Part shown: one piece after another, positions 16,714 to 25,642 of the stretch
Layout: every line of letters starts with the position of its first letter
Position numbering within the stretch: position 1 is the stretch's first letter
Source: Mangrovicoccus ximenensis
GTDB lineage: Bacteria > Pseudomonadota > Alphaproteobacteria > Rhodobacterales > Rhodobacteraceae
Assembly (NCBI RefSeq): GCF_003056725.1
Contig: NZ_QBKZ01000004.1
Coordinates: forward strand, 17,163 to 60,313
DNA: 43,151 nucleotides
Direction of reading: 5' to 3'
Translations under genes and position numbers: made by a program
Notes under the pieces: model-generated
Databases searched by the model: none
Told to the model about the DNA's origin: nothing
What the model saw: the letters and a program-made list of their open reading frames with translations, nothing else

Positions 16714-17023
16714 ATGCGACACGACCTTTTCGGCAGCCCCGCCGCCCTGTCCTCCGCCGCTGCCCTGAGGGAGTGGAACGCGACCTGCCTGGCGTTCCTG
16801 GCCCATGGCACCGAAACCCCGGTCCATCTGGCCAAGGTTCTGGAGGCCGATCCGGGATTCGCCCTCGGCCATGCGGTGAAGGGGCTGTTCTGCATGCTGC
16901 TCGGCCGCCGCGAGATGGCCGAGACCGCGCGCGACGCGCTGTCGGCGGCCCATGCCGCGCTGTCGGCGGGCCCGGTCGACCGGCGACCGGGTGATGGCGC
17001 AGGCGCTGCGGGCGGGGCGCTGA
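16714..17023 (+). pseudogene. TPR/TTC38-like protein, N-terminal fragment
   Basis: The first ~88 residues (LFGSPAALSSAAALREWN, CLAFLAHGTETPVHLAKVL, then GFALGHAVKGLFCMLLGRRE and ARDALSAAHAALSAGPVD) match the start of bacterial TTC38-like tetratricopeptide proteins, which are normally about 400-470 residues long. Near 16980 the natural frame is lost: the original frame runs on as low-complexity sequence to 17124, and a shifted frame stops at 17023. The rest of the gene is missing, so this is a remnant. GGAG precedes the ATG and a palindromic operator candidate lies upstream. Confidence 0.6.
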
Positions 17024-17393
17024 CCGCCACCGGCCCGCAACGGCGGGGCAGGACGGGATTTCCGCCGCATGTGGCGGAATGCCGCGCCCTGTGCCGTTGG
17101 CCGCCGGTTTCCCCCGCAGGTTGACAGCGGCCTGCGGCGCGCCGAACGGGTCAGGCGGCCGAAGGCATTTGTTGCCTAGGCAAATATATCGGCGCCGCCC
17201 ATGGCATCGGGCGGAAGGGACGGTGCGGCCGCGCTCCGCGCCGGCTCTGCATTCGCGGGCCGGTGGAGTTGCTTTGTTAAATATCGATGTATGCATGCAA
17301 GCTTTCATTCAAAAACCATTTTCCGGACGTTAGACCGCGCGGCGCCGCCGGTCGATTGAGGCCGGACGGCCGTGAATAAAGGTTTGGACTAAA

Positions 17394-17924
17394 ATGAAAT
17401 CTTTCCTCCTCGCCGCGACGCTCGCAGTTGCCGCTCCCCTGGCGGCTTCGGCAGCTGTCGTCAACTTCGACGTCGCGGCCGATGACTATCAGGGCGGCTT
17501 CGACCGGCTGTCCGCAGGCGAAGTGTCGACCTGGAACTTCACCGCGCTCGAGGACCTGACCTTCGACGTGAGCTTCACGATCAACGGGCAGACGCAGAGC
17601 GTCAACCGGCTGTCCTACTCGGTGAACGGCGGTGCGGCACAGGAACTGACCGGAGCCGTGAGCGGCTCGGTCGGCGCCTTCACGCTGCGTTTCGAAGGCG
17701 AAGCGCTGCAGACCGGCGAGACCTATTCGGTCAGCTTCTTCGATGCCCCCGAAGACCAGCTGCAGCTCGAGGTCCTGTTCTCCGGCGTGTTCACCTCGCC
17801 GTCGGACTCGGCGGGTGCCACCCCTCCGGCGCCGCCCGCTGCCGTGCCGCTGCCGGCATCGGTGATGCTGCTCGGCGCGGGCCTTGCCGGCCTCGGTGCG
17901 GCGCGTGCGCGCAAGCGCGGCTGA
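17394..17924 (+). CDS. Small exported VPLPA-CTERM protein
   Basis: This is a 176-residue precursor. It has a clear signal peptide (KSFLLAATLAVAAPLAASA, cleavage before AVVNFD), a ~115-residue beta-sandwich-like mature part (TWNFTALEDLTFDVSFTING, then FTLRFEGEALQTGETYSVSF), a proline-rich linker, and the VPLPA sorting signal AVPLPASVMLLGAGLAGLG followed by RARKRG. Such proteins are thought to be anchored or processed by a rhodobacterial exosortase-like system. The mature part resembles bacterial pre-peptidase-like or cell-surface beta domains, but no name is secure. The gene is intact and monocistronic, and a strong terminator follows. Confidence 0.88.
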   Translation: MKSFLLAATLAVAAPLAASAAVVNFDVAADDYQGGFDRLSAGEVSTWNFTALEDLTFDVSFTINGQTQSVNRLSYSVNGGAAQELTGAVSGSVGAFTLRFEGEALQTGETYSVSFFDAPEDQLQLEVLFSGVFTSPSDSAGATPPAPPAAVPLPASVMLLGAGLAGLGAARARKRG

Positions 17925-17951
17925 TCCTGCCGCTGCAAGCCATGGAAGGGA

Positions 17952-17978
17952 CGGTCCGGCGGGACCGGCCCTTTTTTT
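17952..17978 (+). terminator. Rho-independent terminator of the VPLPA gene
   Basis: CGGTCC (17952-17957) pairs with GGACCG (17962-17967) around GGCG, followed by GCC and a run of seven T (17972-17978). It lies 28 bases after the stop of the 17394 gene. Confidence 0.8.
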
Positions 17979-18030
17979 GCGCGGCCCATCCTGCGGCCGG
18001 TCCTGCGGCCCGTCCCGCGGGCGGCAACGC

Positions 18031-18057
18031 AAAAGGCCCCGCATTTTCTGCGGGGCC
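18031..18057 (-). terminator. Rho-independent terminator of ilvC
   Basis: Read on the - strand, a 9-base stem GGCCCCGCA/TGCGGGGCC (18035-18043 with 18049-18057) with a 5-base loop is followed by TTTT. It lies 45 bases after the ilvC stop. Confidence 0.8.
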
Positions 18058-18102
18058 CCTGTGGCGCGGGAGCAGGCTCCCGGACGGTCCGGCGGTGCCG
18101 GA

Positions 18103-19149
<1,047 letters not shown>

Positions 19150-19261
19150 TCACGTGTCCGGGCAGAATAGTCATCGCACCGGAATATGGGCTGCAATTTT
19201 CGCAGAAATGCCGGAACGTTTGATCCTTTCATTCGCCAATGACGGCTGATACGATGCATTC

Positions 19262-19720
19262 ATGTACACGGATGACACCGACCGGCGCCTCCTGCGCCAG
19301 CTCCAGGCCGCCCCCGAGGCTGCCATTGCCGATCTGGCGGAGCGCGCCAATGTTTCTGCCGCGACGGCGCGGCGGCGGCTCGACCGGATGCGCGAGGCAG
19401 GCCTGTTCCGCGGGCCGCGGGCGGTGATCGACTGGGGCGCGCTCGGCTACCGGGTGGAGGTGTCGCTCAGGATCGCCATCGACAAGACCGTGCCGGGGGC
19501 CTTCGACGTCTTCCTCGAGGAGGCGCGCAAGATCCCGGAGGTGACCGAGATCCAGACCTTCCTCGGGCGGGTCGACCTGCGGCTCTCGGTGCGGGCGCGC
19601 GACATGGCGGATTACCAGCGGCTCTACCGCGACCGCATCCTGGCGCTGCCGCACATGGCCGACATCGAGGCGCTGGTGCGGGTCGCCACGATCTTCGAAC
19701 GCGAAAGCCTGCCCTTGTGA
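19262..19720 (+). CDS. Lrp/AsnC-family regulator, first of a tandem pair
   Basis: This is a 152-residue protein. It has an N-terminal HTH (TDRRLLRQLQAAPEAAIADL, then VSAATARRRLDRMREAGL) and a C-terminal RAM (ACT-like) effector-binding domain (RVEVSLRIAIDKTVPGAFDV, EVTEIQTFLGRVDLRL). Members form octamers that sense amino acids and bind DNA. It is divergent from ilvC, a classic target of Lrp-type control, so a role in branched-chain amino acid regulation is likely but unproven. Its stop overlaps the second gene's GTG by four bases. Confidence 0.9.
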   Translation: MYTDDTDRRLLRQLQAAPEAAIADLAERANVSAATARRRLDRMREAGLFRGPRAVIDWGALGYRVEVSLRIAIDKTVPGAFDVFLEEARKIPEVTEIQTFLGRVDLRLSVRARDMADYQRLYRDRILALPHMADIEALVRVATIFERESLPL

Positions 19721-20172
19721 TCGAGCTCGACGAGACCGACCGGGCGCTGCTGCGCGCGCTTGCGGAGGATGCGACCGAGGGGGCGGGGGCGCTGGGGCGG
19801 CGGCTGGGGCTCAGCCAGCCCGCGGCCTGGCGGCGGATCCGGCGGCTGGAGGATGCGGGCGTGATCGCGGGCCGGGCGATCGATCTCGACCGCGAGAAGC
19901 TGGGCTTCGGCGTGACGGTCTTCCTCGGCATCAAGCTTGCCGCCAAGGGGCGCCACGGGCTGGAGGATTTCGAGCGCGCGATCTCCGCCATTCCGGAGGT
20001 GCAGGCGGTGCACCATGTGCTCGGGCGCTTCGACTACCGGCTGATCGTCACCGCCCGGGACCTGCCGGATTTCGAACGGGTGCTCAGGCGGCGGATCATG
20101 GTGCTGCCCTCGGTGGGCGAAGTGGAGGCGAATGTCCTGCTCAGCCAGGAGCGGCGGCCGGGGCCGGTCTAG
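19717..20172 (+). CDS. Lrp/AsnC-family regulator, second of a tandem pair
   Basis: This is a 151-residue protein starting with GTG at 19717, overlapping the preceding stop (GTGA), so the two are co-translated. The HTH is LDETDRALLRALAEDATEGA followed by LSQPAAWRRIRRLEDAGVI, and the RAM domain is GFGVTVFLGIKLAAKG through VQAVHHVLGRFDYRLIV. The pair differ throughout, so the duplication is old and they may form a hetero-oligomer. Co-expression of two Lrp paralogs suggests they act together at the ilvC promoter or respond to two ligands. Confidence 0.9.
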   Translation: MIELDETDRALLRALAEDATEGAGALGRRLGLSQPAAWRRIRRLEDAGVIAGRAIDLDREKLGFGVTVFLGIKLAAKGRHGLEDFERAISAIPEVQAVHHVLGRFDYRLIVTARDLPDFERVLRRRIMVLPSVGEVEANVLLSQERRPGPV

Positions 20173-20720
20173 CCCTTCAGGGGCGGCAATGTCTTGCGTG
20201 TCCCGGCAACCGGGTCGCGTTCCCCTGTCGGCCACGGAATTTCGGACATGCAGGCAATCGCCGCGACAAGGGCGGGTTGCGCGGGTTCTGTCGGGGTTTG
20301 CCAGCCGGCGGCCCTGGGCATGGGGCGTGGCGGTGCTCGGCGCGGGCGGGGACGAGATGGTCCGGGGCGCAGGGCAGGCGGCAGCTGTTGCGGGCCTCGA
20401 TGGAACGGCGATGCCGGTGGCGGCCTGTCCCCCCGTGCGCCATCAGCCGGGCATCCGCCGCCTGCAGCGTCTTCAGATCCGGTCCTGCCCGACGCGGGCG
20501 GCGCCGCCGCGCCCGAGAAAGAGCGCCGCCGTCAAATGGGGGTCGGTCATCCTGCCTCCGGTCCGCCCGGGCGTTGTGAAGCCGGGCTGCATGACGGTCC
20601 CGAGCAGGGCGCGTGCCAGGTCCGCGGTGCAGCCTCGGCAGGGCTTCGCGCGGCGCGGCAAGTCGCGAAGCCGACAGGTTTGGCGGAAACCCGACAGGGC
20701 GGCCGATCCCGGCTTGCGGA
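20173..20720. other. Gene-poor region with a short modE-like remnant
   Basis: Between the second Lrp gene and the Zur-box region there is no intact gene on either strand. The only recognisable item is the ModE-like fragment at 20473-20550. Other open frames are arginine/proline-rich and lack ribosome sites. The region looks like decayed sequence. Confidence 0.5.
20473..20550 (-). pseudogene. ModE-like N-terminal fragment
   Basis: From the ATG at 20550, with GGAGG just upstream, the reading is MTDPHLTAALFLG followed by GGAARVGQDRI and then a stop at 20473. This matches the opening of ModE-type winged-helix regulators (x-LFLG-x-GG-x-R-x-G-x-x-RI), whose next residues would be the LLEAI helix. 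The rest of the gene is not visible downstream, so at most 25 residues remain. Confidence 0.4.
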
Positions 20721-20726
20721 CGGTAA

Positions 20727-20741
20727 TGTTATACTATAACA
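20727..20741. promoter_or_regulatory. Zur box (zinc-uptake regulator operator)
   Basis: TGTTATACTATAACA is a perfect 7-1-7 palindrome and matches the core of the proteobacterial Zur operator (ATGTTATA-N-TATAACAT). It lies 91 bases upstream of the COG0523 GTPase gene start. Under zinc sufficiency, Zur would repress the gene here. Confidence 0.85.
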
Positions 20742-20831
20742 AATCTAACGGGCCGCGATTGGCCGCGGTCCGTTTCCAGACACCCCAACCTGACCCGGCA
20801 GGGCGCCTGCCGGGACCGGAGGCTTGCTGCC

Positions 20832-21953
20832 ATGATCCCAGAGCGAAGGCTCCCCGTCACCGTCCTGTCCGGCTTTCTCGGGGCCGGCAAGACGACGCTG
20901 CTGAACCGCGTGCTCGCCAACCGCGAGGGCCGCCGCGTCGCGGTCATCGTCAACGACATGTCCGAGGTGAATATCGATGCCGACCTGGTGCGCGCCGAGG
21001 GCTCGCTGAACCGCACCGAGGAAACCCTGGTCGAGATGTCGAACGGCTGCATCTGCTGCACGCTGCGCGATGACCTGCTGGCCGAGGTGCGCCGCCTGGC
21101 CGAGGCGGGCCGGTTCGACGCGCTCTTGATCGAGTCCACCGGCATTTCCGAACCGCTGCCGGTCGCCGCCACCTTCGAGTTCCGCGACGAGGCGGGCAAC
21201 AGCCTGTCGGATGTCGCCCGGCTCGACACGATGGTCACGGTGGTCGATGCGGTGAACCTGCTCGGCGATTTTTCCAGCCACGACTTCCTGTCGGATCGCG
21301 GCGAGACCTCGGGGGAGGGCGACGACCGGACGCTGGTCGATCTCCTGACCGACCAGATCGAGTTCGCCGACGTGGTCGTGCTGAACAAGGTGGCCGATGC
21401 CGCGCCGGAGCAGCGCGACGCCGCGCTGAAGATCATCCGGTCGCTCAATGCCGATGCGCGGATCCTCGAGACCAGCCAGTCCGACGTGCCGGTCAGCGCG
21501 ATCCTCGAGACCGGGCTGTTCGATTTCGACAAGGCGCATGAGCATCCGATGTGGGCCAAGGAGCTTTACGGCTTCGCCGAGCATGTGCCCGAAACCGAGG
21601 AATACGGCGTCTCGAGCCATGTCTACCGGGCGCGGCGGCCCTTCGATCCGCAGGCGATCCACGAGGTTCTGAACGGCGTGCTGCCCGGCGTGATCCGCGC
21701 CAAGGGGCATTTCTGGATCGCGACGCGGCCCGACTGGGTGGCGGAATATTCCCTGGCCGGCGCGCTCAGCTCGGTGCGGCCGCTCGGCACCTGGTGGGCC
21801 GCCGTGCCGCGCGAGCGCTGGCCGGAGACGGAGGCCGCGCAGGGCTATATCGCGTCCCGCGCCGGACTTGATCCGGCGCCTCCCGGCCCCCAAGCGGCTT
21901 TGAAGCTCCCATGTCTTTCAATTGGTGCCGACGCGCTCCTGCGGCACACATAG
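20832..21953 (+). CDS. COG0523/CobW-like GTPase, probable zinc chaperone, with replaced C-terminus
   Basis: The protein has 373 residues. Its N-terminal G domain has Walker [10 protein letters not shown] (about 14-22), Walker B-like [10 protein letters not shown], and the conserved metal-binding C73-x-C75-C76 (GCICC) of G3E GTPases. The GTP-specificity motif reads NKVA rather than NKxD. The C-terminal domain runs naturally to about YIASRAG (base ~21870) and then becomes unrelated sequence with a stop at 21953, because a transposase fragment abuts it. The usual end (GDRxQELVFIG-like) is missing. The Zur box upstream indicates that it delivers zinc to client proteins during scarcity, like ZigA, ZagA or YeiR. 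Whether the shortened protein still works is uncertain. Confidence 0.88.
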   Translation: MIPERRLPVTVLSGFLGAGKTTLLNRVLANREGRRVAVIVNDMSEVNIDADLVRAEGSLNRTEETLVEMSNGCICCTLRDDLLAEVRRLAEAGRFDALLIESTGISEPLPVAATFEFRDEAGNSLSDVARLDTMVTVVDAVNLLGDFSSHDFLSDRGETSGEGDDRTLVDLLTDQIEFADVVVLNKVADAAPEQRDAALKIIRSLNADARILETSQSDVPVSAILETGLFDFDKAHEHPMWAKELYGFAEHVPETEEYGVSSHVYRARRPFDPQAIHEVLNGVLPGVIRAKGHFWIATRPDWVAEYSLAGALSSVRPLGTWWAAVPRERWPETEAAQGYIASRAGLDPAPPGPQAALKLPCLSIGADALLRHT

Positions 21954-22085
21954 ATGGCGGCATATCTCACGGACAATGTACCACTTTATGCAGCGAACGA
22001 TTTCACGTCGAGATTTTCCCTCCTTCGTCCGGCATTCTGCATAGTCCCTAGTTTTCTCGTGGCCCCGCATCCGCACGATGGCGAC
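21935..22085 (-). mobile_element. IS110-family transposase C-terminal fragment
   Basis: On the - strand, VAIVRMRGHEKTRDYAECR followed by TKEGKSRREIVRCIKWYIV and REICRHL matches the C-terminal end of IS110-family transposases (R-x-R-x-x-x-x-TRDY, RT-EGKSKREIIRCLKRYIAREIY). It starts immediately after the IS6 fragment in the same frame and ends next to the COG0523 gene. About 50 residues remain. Confidence 0.6.
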
Positions 22086-22226
22086 GCGGTTGTTCAGCCC
22101 CTTGTGCCTGCGGCGTTCGACGCCCGGCGCGATTTCGGCTTTCGCCGCGGCGCAGGAACCGAGTTTGCCGGTCACCAGGACATGTGCCAGCGCGGGAAAA
22201 GCTTGCGGAAAAGCGCTTTTCAGCAT
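22086..22226 (-). mobile_element. IS6-family transposase fragment
   Basis: On the - strand, HVLVTGKLGSCAAAKAEIAP followed by GVERRRHKGLNNR matches the catalytic end of IS6-family (IS26-like) transposases (VLVTDKLGSYAAAKxEIxPGVEHRxHKGLNNR). The following AENSH motif is replaced in frame by an IS110 fragment. It is a remnant without inverted repeats. Confidence 0.65.
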
Positions 22227-22308
22227 CCTTCTATGCTCCCGGCGGCTTGAACGGGCTGAGATTGTAAGGAGTGCAATCCACTCTGGAGACGTAGTTCTTG
22301 TGTGTTTC

Positions 22309-22647
22309 ATGCGTGACTTGGGGGGGACGGCTCGAGACGACCGGCTGTGGCGCGAAAGGATAGAAGCACTTGGGGCGACAGTGGAAGAACTGTTTTCTTC
22401 CGATCCAAACGCGCGCAGAGGGCCGGGGCGCCCGGCCAAGTTTCGTCCGTGTGATGAGGCGCAAGATCGCGCCATAGGTAGAATTTGGCTTGACGGGAGC
22501 CGTACCGAAGAGGAGCGTCTTCACAGAATACGCTCCGAGTTTGGAGAGTTCGTGCCGCGGCATCGGCTAGTTTGGAGATATGGCTATCCGGCAGACCCGA
22601 AACCAGCTAGGGCATGGCCGAAGTTAACTTCGGGTGGCCGGGAATGA
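22309..22647 (+). CDS. Hypothetical, resolvase-associated-like small protein
   Basis: The frame is open upstream to 22078, but the first part is antisense to the IS fragments, so the ATG at 22309 is the likely or latest start (112 residues); a GTG at 22300 is possible. The protein has a charged helix (RLWRERIEALGATVEELFSS), an arginine/proline linker with GRPAKF, then EAQDRAIGRIWLDGSRTEEE and a basic C-terminus. The GRPxKF turn resembles the linker after the catalytic domain of serine recombinases, but no catalytic part is present. It may be a decayed recombinase or a free-standing small DNA-binding protein. Confidence 0.4.
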   Translation: MRDLGGTARDDRLWRERIEALGATVEELFSSDPNARRGPGRPAKFRPCDEAQDRAIGRIWLDGSRTEEERLHRIRSEFGEFVPRHRLVWRYGYPADPKPARAWPKLTSGGRE

Positions 22648-22667
22648 TCCGGTTGCCGCCATTTTGG

Positions 22668-23069
22668 CTAATCAATCGACACCTCTATATGAACGGCCAC
22701 CTGCTCAGAGACCGTTCCCGTCCGGTTGTCGAGTATGACGATGTATCGTCCGGCGAACGGTGCTCTCACTGTTAGGACGTGTGCGCCTTCGGTCGCCACT
22801 GCTGCGATTGGACGATGTTCTACTGGAAATCGTGCCGCTTCCGCTTCGGTCATGAGACTGACTTCAAGGAACGCGCCTGTTTGCACGGAGATCCGCACCT
22901 CGGACGTTTCAGGCACCCCCGTGAGGCGCACTGCTCGGTAGGCTCCAGCGGGAACCTTGGCCGTCGCTGAAAAACTTTGGGATTCCGGGTGGGCTGCCCC
23001 AGCCAAGCTCAGTGCGGCGATCAAAGCAGAGATTCTAACGGCTGCGAAGGCATTTGAACCTTCAGGCAT
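22668..23069 (-). CDS. Secreted hypothetical protein (133 residues)
   Basis: The N-terminus carries a signal peptide (VRISALIAALSLAGAAHP region). The mature part is about 105 residues of mainly beta sequence: SFSATAKVPAGAYRAVRLTG, then EVRISVQTGAFLEVSLM, and a C-terminal pair of strands (AHVLTVRAPFAGRYIVILDN; VAVHIEVSID). This looks like a small jelly-roll-like periplasmic domain, family unknown. The ATG at 23069 has AGGA four bases upstream. It is divergent from the giant gene with ~260 bases between, which hold both promoters. Confidence 0.7.
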   Translation of the reverse strand: MPEGSNAFAAVRISALIAALSLAGAAHPESQSFSATAKVPAGAYRAVRLTGVPETSEVRISVQTGAFLEVSLMTEAEAARFPVEHRPIAAVATEGAHVLTVRAPFAGRYIVILDNRTGTVSEQVAVHIEVSID

Positions 23070-23332
23070 TATCCTAACCCTATGTTTGCAAGCATTAAGA
23101 TATCATGGTTGAAATGAAAGTTCCATGTTACCCTAGGTTGTAGAGGGCCAGTGTGATTTTTTCCCAATTCCCATCGAGCAAATCGGACGGCATGGCAATC
23201 GGTTGATCCTTTGAAAATATCCAAAGGCTGCGCAAAAACTCCGTAAAATATGGGGGCTTGGCCTTGCCTATGGCGTTCTGGAGAACTTTGCTCCGCTCAA
23301 ACCGCGAGCGGAATGAAATCTGGGGGCGCCTG

Positions 23333-25642
23333 ATGGCTTATCCGTTTCAAAAACGTTCCGCCGATGACTTGACCACGGAAATTCTCTGGGCGCCGCCTCG
23401 AACGCAGACGCGGCTCGGGACGCTGCCGCTTCGGCGCCGGAAAACTGCGCCTGCATTGCGCCGTCCGCTGGAGCCGATCGAGCCCCGGCTTCTGCTCAGC
23501 GCGGACCATCTGGTCAGCATTGCCGCGATCCAGGACGGGATGTCGGGGACGGTCGCGGATGATGACGGCATCATCGACGCGCTGACCTATCTGATGGAGC
23601 ACGACGAGAACTTCGCGCCGCTGGTGCCGGGCCTGCGCTACACCTCGCCGGTGGACGGCGTGCTGAACCCGATGGTGCACGAACTGTTCGCGATGAACGT
23701 GGACATCGACAATGACGGCGTGGTGCCGGACCGCACGGCCGAGATTTCAGCAGTCAATTTCAGCGCGAACGTGAACATCGTGCCCGGTTCCGCCAACGAG
23801 GCCAGCGAGATCTATGACGCGCTGACGACCTTCTTTCTCGGCCCCCAGAACGCCGCCGCGCTGATGGACATGGACGGGGACGGGCAGGTGTCGTTCGGCG
23901 AAGCTGCCGACATCCTTGTCACCGCGCCGATCGTGGACTTCCTCCAGGAGTTCCCGAGCGAATATTTCGACGGCGCGAACAATGTCCCGACGACCATGGA
24001 GCAGCTTTTCCACGGCTATGTCAGCGTCACGACCAGCAGTACCGGGTTCATCAGCTTCCTCAACAATCTGAGCGAGCCGTTCGGCGTCAGCGGATATATC
24101 GACGTCGACTTTTCCGGCACTTCCCATGTCGGCCATCCCAGCAACGATTTCGCGTTCTCGACGAACATGAATCTGGACTTCGCGAACAACTGGCTCCTGG
24201 ACCTGGGCTACCATGCGGAAAAGCTGGAGATCTCTGCGCCGCTGGAAAGCCTGTTCTCGCAATCCAGCTATGCGCCCTTCCCGGATGTCTTGGTTTCGGC
24301 CGATTTCGACATGTCCTTCCAGGTCTCGGCGACCACCTCGGCGTCGAGCTTCGTTTTCCTGCCGACCGCCGATCTTGGCTTTTCCGTCAGCGCCGCGCAG
24401 GACCTGACAGGAACGACGGTGCATGTCGGCTTCCTCGGGATGGAGGCGCAGTCCGGCAGCGAGTTCGTGCTCGAGCTGCCGATCTCGGCGGCGCTGATCG
24501 ACCCGTCGAGCCCCGAGCATCTGGGCTTCACCGACGGCAGCTTCGCAGCTGGCGGCGACGGGGAGATATCAAGTTCCTCGGGCACGCTCACGGCGGAAGA
24601 GGAGCTGACCGATTTCAATCTCCTCTACGACGTGATGTTCGACATCATCATCGGCGCAGGCACCGGATCAGGCGCGCCCGATCCCTTCGCGATCACGCTG
24701 GATGCCGACGACTATGCCGACCAGAGCGGTCTGGACACCGCACTGCAGGCTGAGCTTGACGCCGAGCTGCCGGGCAGCGGGCTGGTGGATGTGGGCTTCA
24801 GCTCGGGAGAGCTGACGCTGACCCTGGCCCCTTCGGATTCCGCGCCGCTTGGGTTCGCCACGCAGAACCAGTTCAGCGCTTCGGGGACGCTGCAGGCCGC
24901 GAATGCGCTTGATTTCACGTCCGACATTTCCGTCGATACCTACCTGATCCTCGTCTATGACGGCGGAACGGTTGCGCGTGTCCACATCAACGCATCGGGC
25001 GCGTCGGCCAATGCCAATGCCGGGCTCGCGGAATTGGAGCGCCGCGCGGCATTCCTGGCGGACGTGAATTCCGCGCTGGTCTCCGCGGGACTTGGCGACG
25101 TGTCGGCGACCCTGGACCTGGCGGGGCATCTGTCGCTTGCCACTGGCAGCGAGCCGCTCGAAATCACCCGCACTCTGACGCTCGCGGCGGATTACCAGAT
25201 CACCGCCGGCGAACTGGTCGACGCTGCGGACAACAGTTTCGCCAAGCTCTTCGATGTCGACATCAACCCGGCGAACGACGATTTCTCGATCACGCTGGCG
25301 CTCGACTCCAAGCCTGGCCTGAACGTGGATGGCGGCAGCCTCGACAATCTGGAAATCGTGGTCGCCGGGGACATGGTGCAGTCTGACGGGTCGGGCGGCT
25401 ATGACCTGTTTGCCGATTTCGTCAAAGTCACGGACTTCGCCGGAGTGGATCGGCTCGACCTGGAGGCCCAGACGGCGATAACCGCCCTCGACGATCCCGG
25501 GGAGGAGGGCAAGTTCCTCAATTTCGCGGTGCTCGGCCCGGCTGAAGTGATCAACATGGTCAGCCAACTGGCGGCCTTGCCGACCGGTTGCCCACAACCG
25601 ACATGCTGGGCGGATTCGACATTCCCTATGTCGACTCGGTGA
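23333..25642 (+). CDS. Giant LEPR-XLL/RTX surface protein, N-terminal part (frame lost at 25579)
   Basis: The protein begins MAYPFQKRSA and has no classical signal peptide. At residues 46-58 it has LEPIEPRLLLSAD, close to the LEPR-XLL motif that opens many giant RTX-type proteins. An EF-hand-like loop follows near residue 180 (DMDGDGQVSFGEA), then hook-IN-like beta modules (GSGLVDVGFSSGELTLTLAP; VDINPANDDFSITLAL). The start at 23333 is preferred over 23258, since the extra 25 residues look non-coding. The frame should pass into the one at 25588: restoring one G at 25579 gives continuous sequence LAALADRLPTTDMLGG. Combined with the next entry, the full protein is about 5738 residues. Confidence 0.85.
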   Translation: MAYPFQKRSADDLTTEILWAPPRTQTRLGTLPLRRRKTAPALRRPLEPIEPRLLLSADHLVSIAAIQDGMSGTVADDDGIIDALTYLMEHDENFAPLVPGLRYTSPVDGVLNPMVHELFAMNVDIDNDGVVPDRTAEISAVNFSANVNIVPGSANEASEIYDALTTFFLGPQNAAALMDMDGDGQVSFGEAADILVTAPIVDFLQEFPSEYFDGANNVPTTMEQLFHGYVSVTTSSTGFISFLNNLSEPFGVSGYIDVDFSGTSHVGHPSNDFAFSTNMNLDFANNWLLDLGYHAEKLEISAPLESLFSQSSYAPFPDVLVSADFDMSFQVSATTSASSFVFLPTADLGFSVSAAQDLTGTTVHVGFLGMEAQSGSEFVLELPISAALIDPSSPEHLGFTDGSFAAGGDGEISSSSGTLTAEEELTDFNLLYDVMFDIIIGAGTGSGAPDPFAITLDADDYADQSGLDTALQAELDAELPGSGLVDVGFSSGELTLTLAPSDSAPLGFATQNQFSASGTLQAANALDFTSDISVDTYLILVYDGGTVARVHINASGASANANAGLAELERRAAFLADVNSALVSAGLGDVSATLDLAGHLSLATGSEPLEITRTLTLAADYQITAGELVDAADNSFAKLFDVDINPANDDFSITLALDSKPGLNVDGGSLDNLEIVVAGDMVQSDGSGGYDLFADFVKVTDFAGVDRLDLEAQTAITALDDPGEEGKFLNFAVLGPAEVINMVSQLAALPTGCPQPTCWADSTFPMSTR

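Noticed and set aside
25570..25600. Programmed ribosomal frameshift in the giant gene
   Set aside because: No classical slippery heptamer or obvious downstream stem; a one-base deletion explains the data better.
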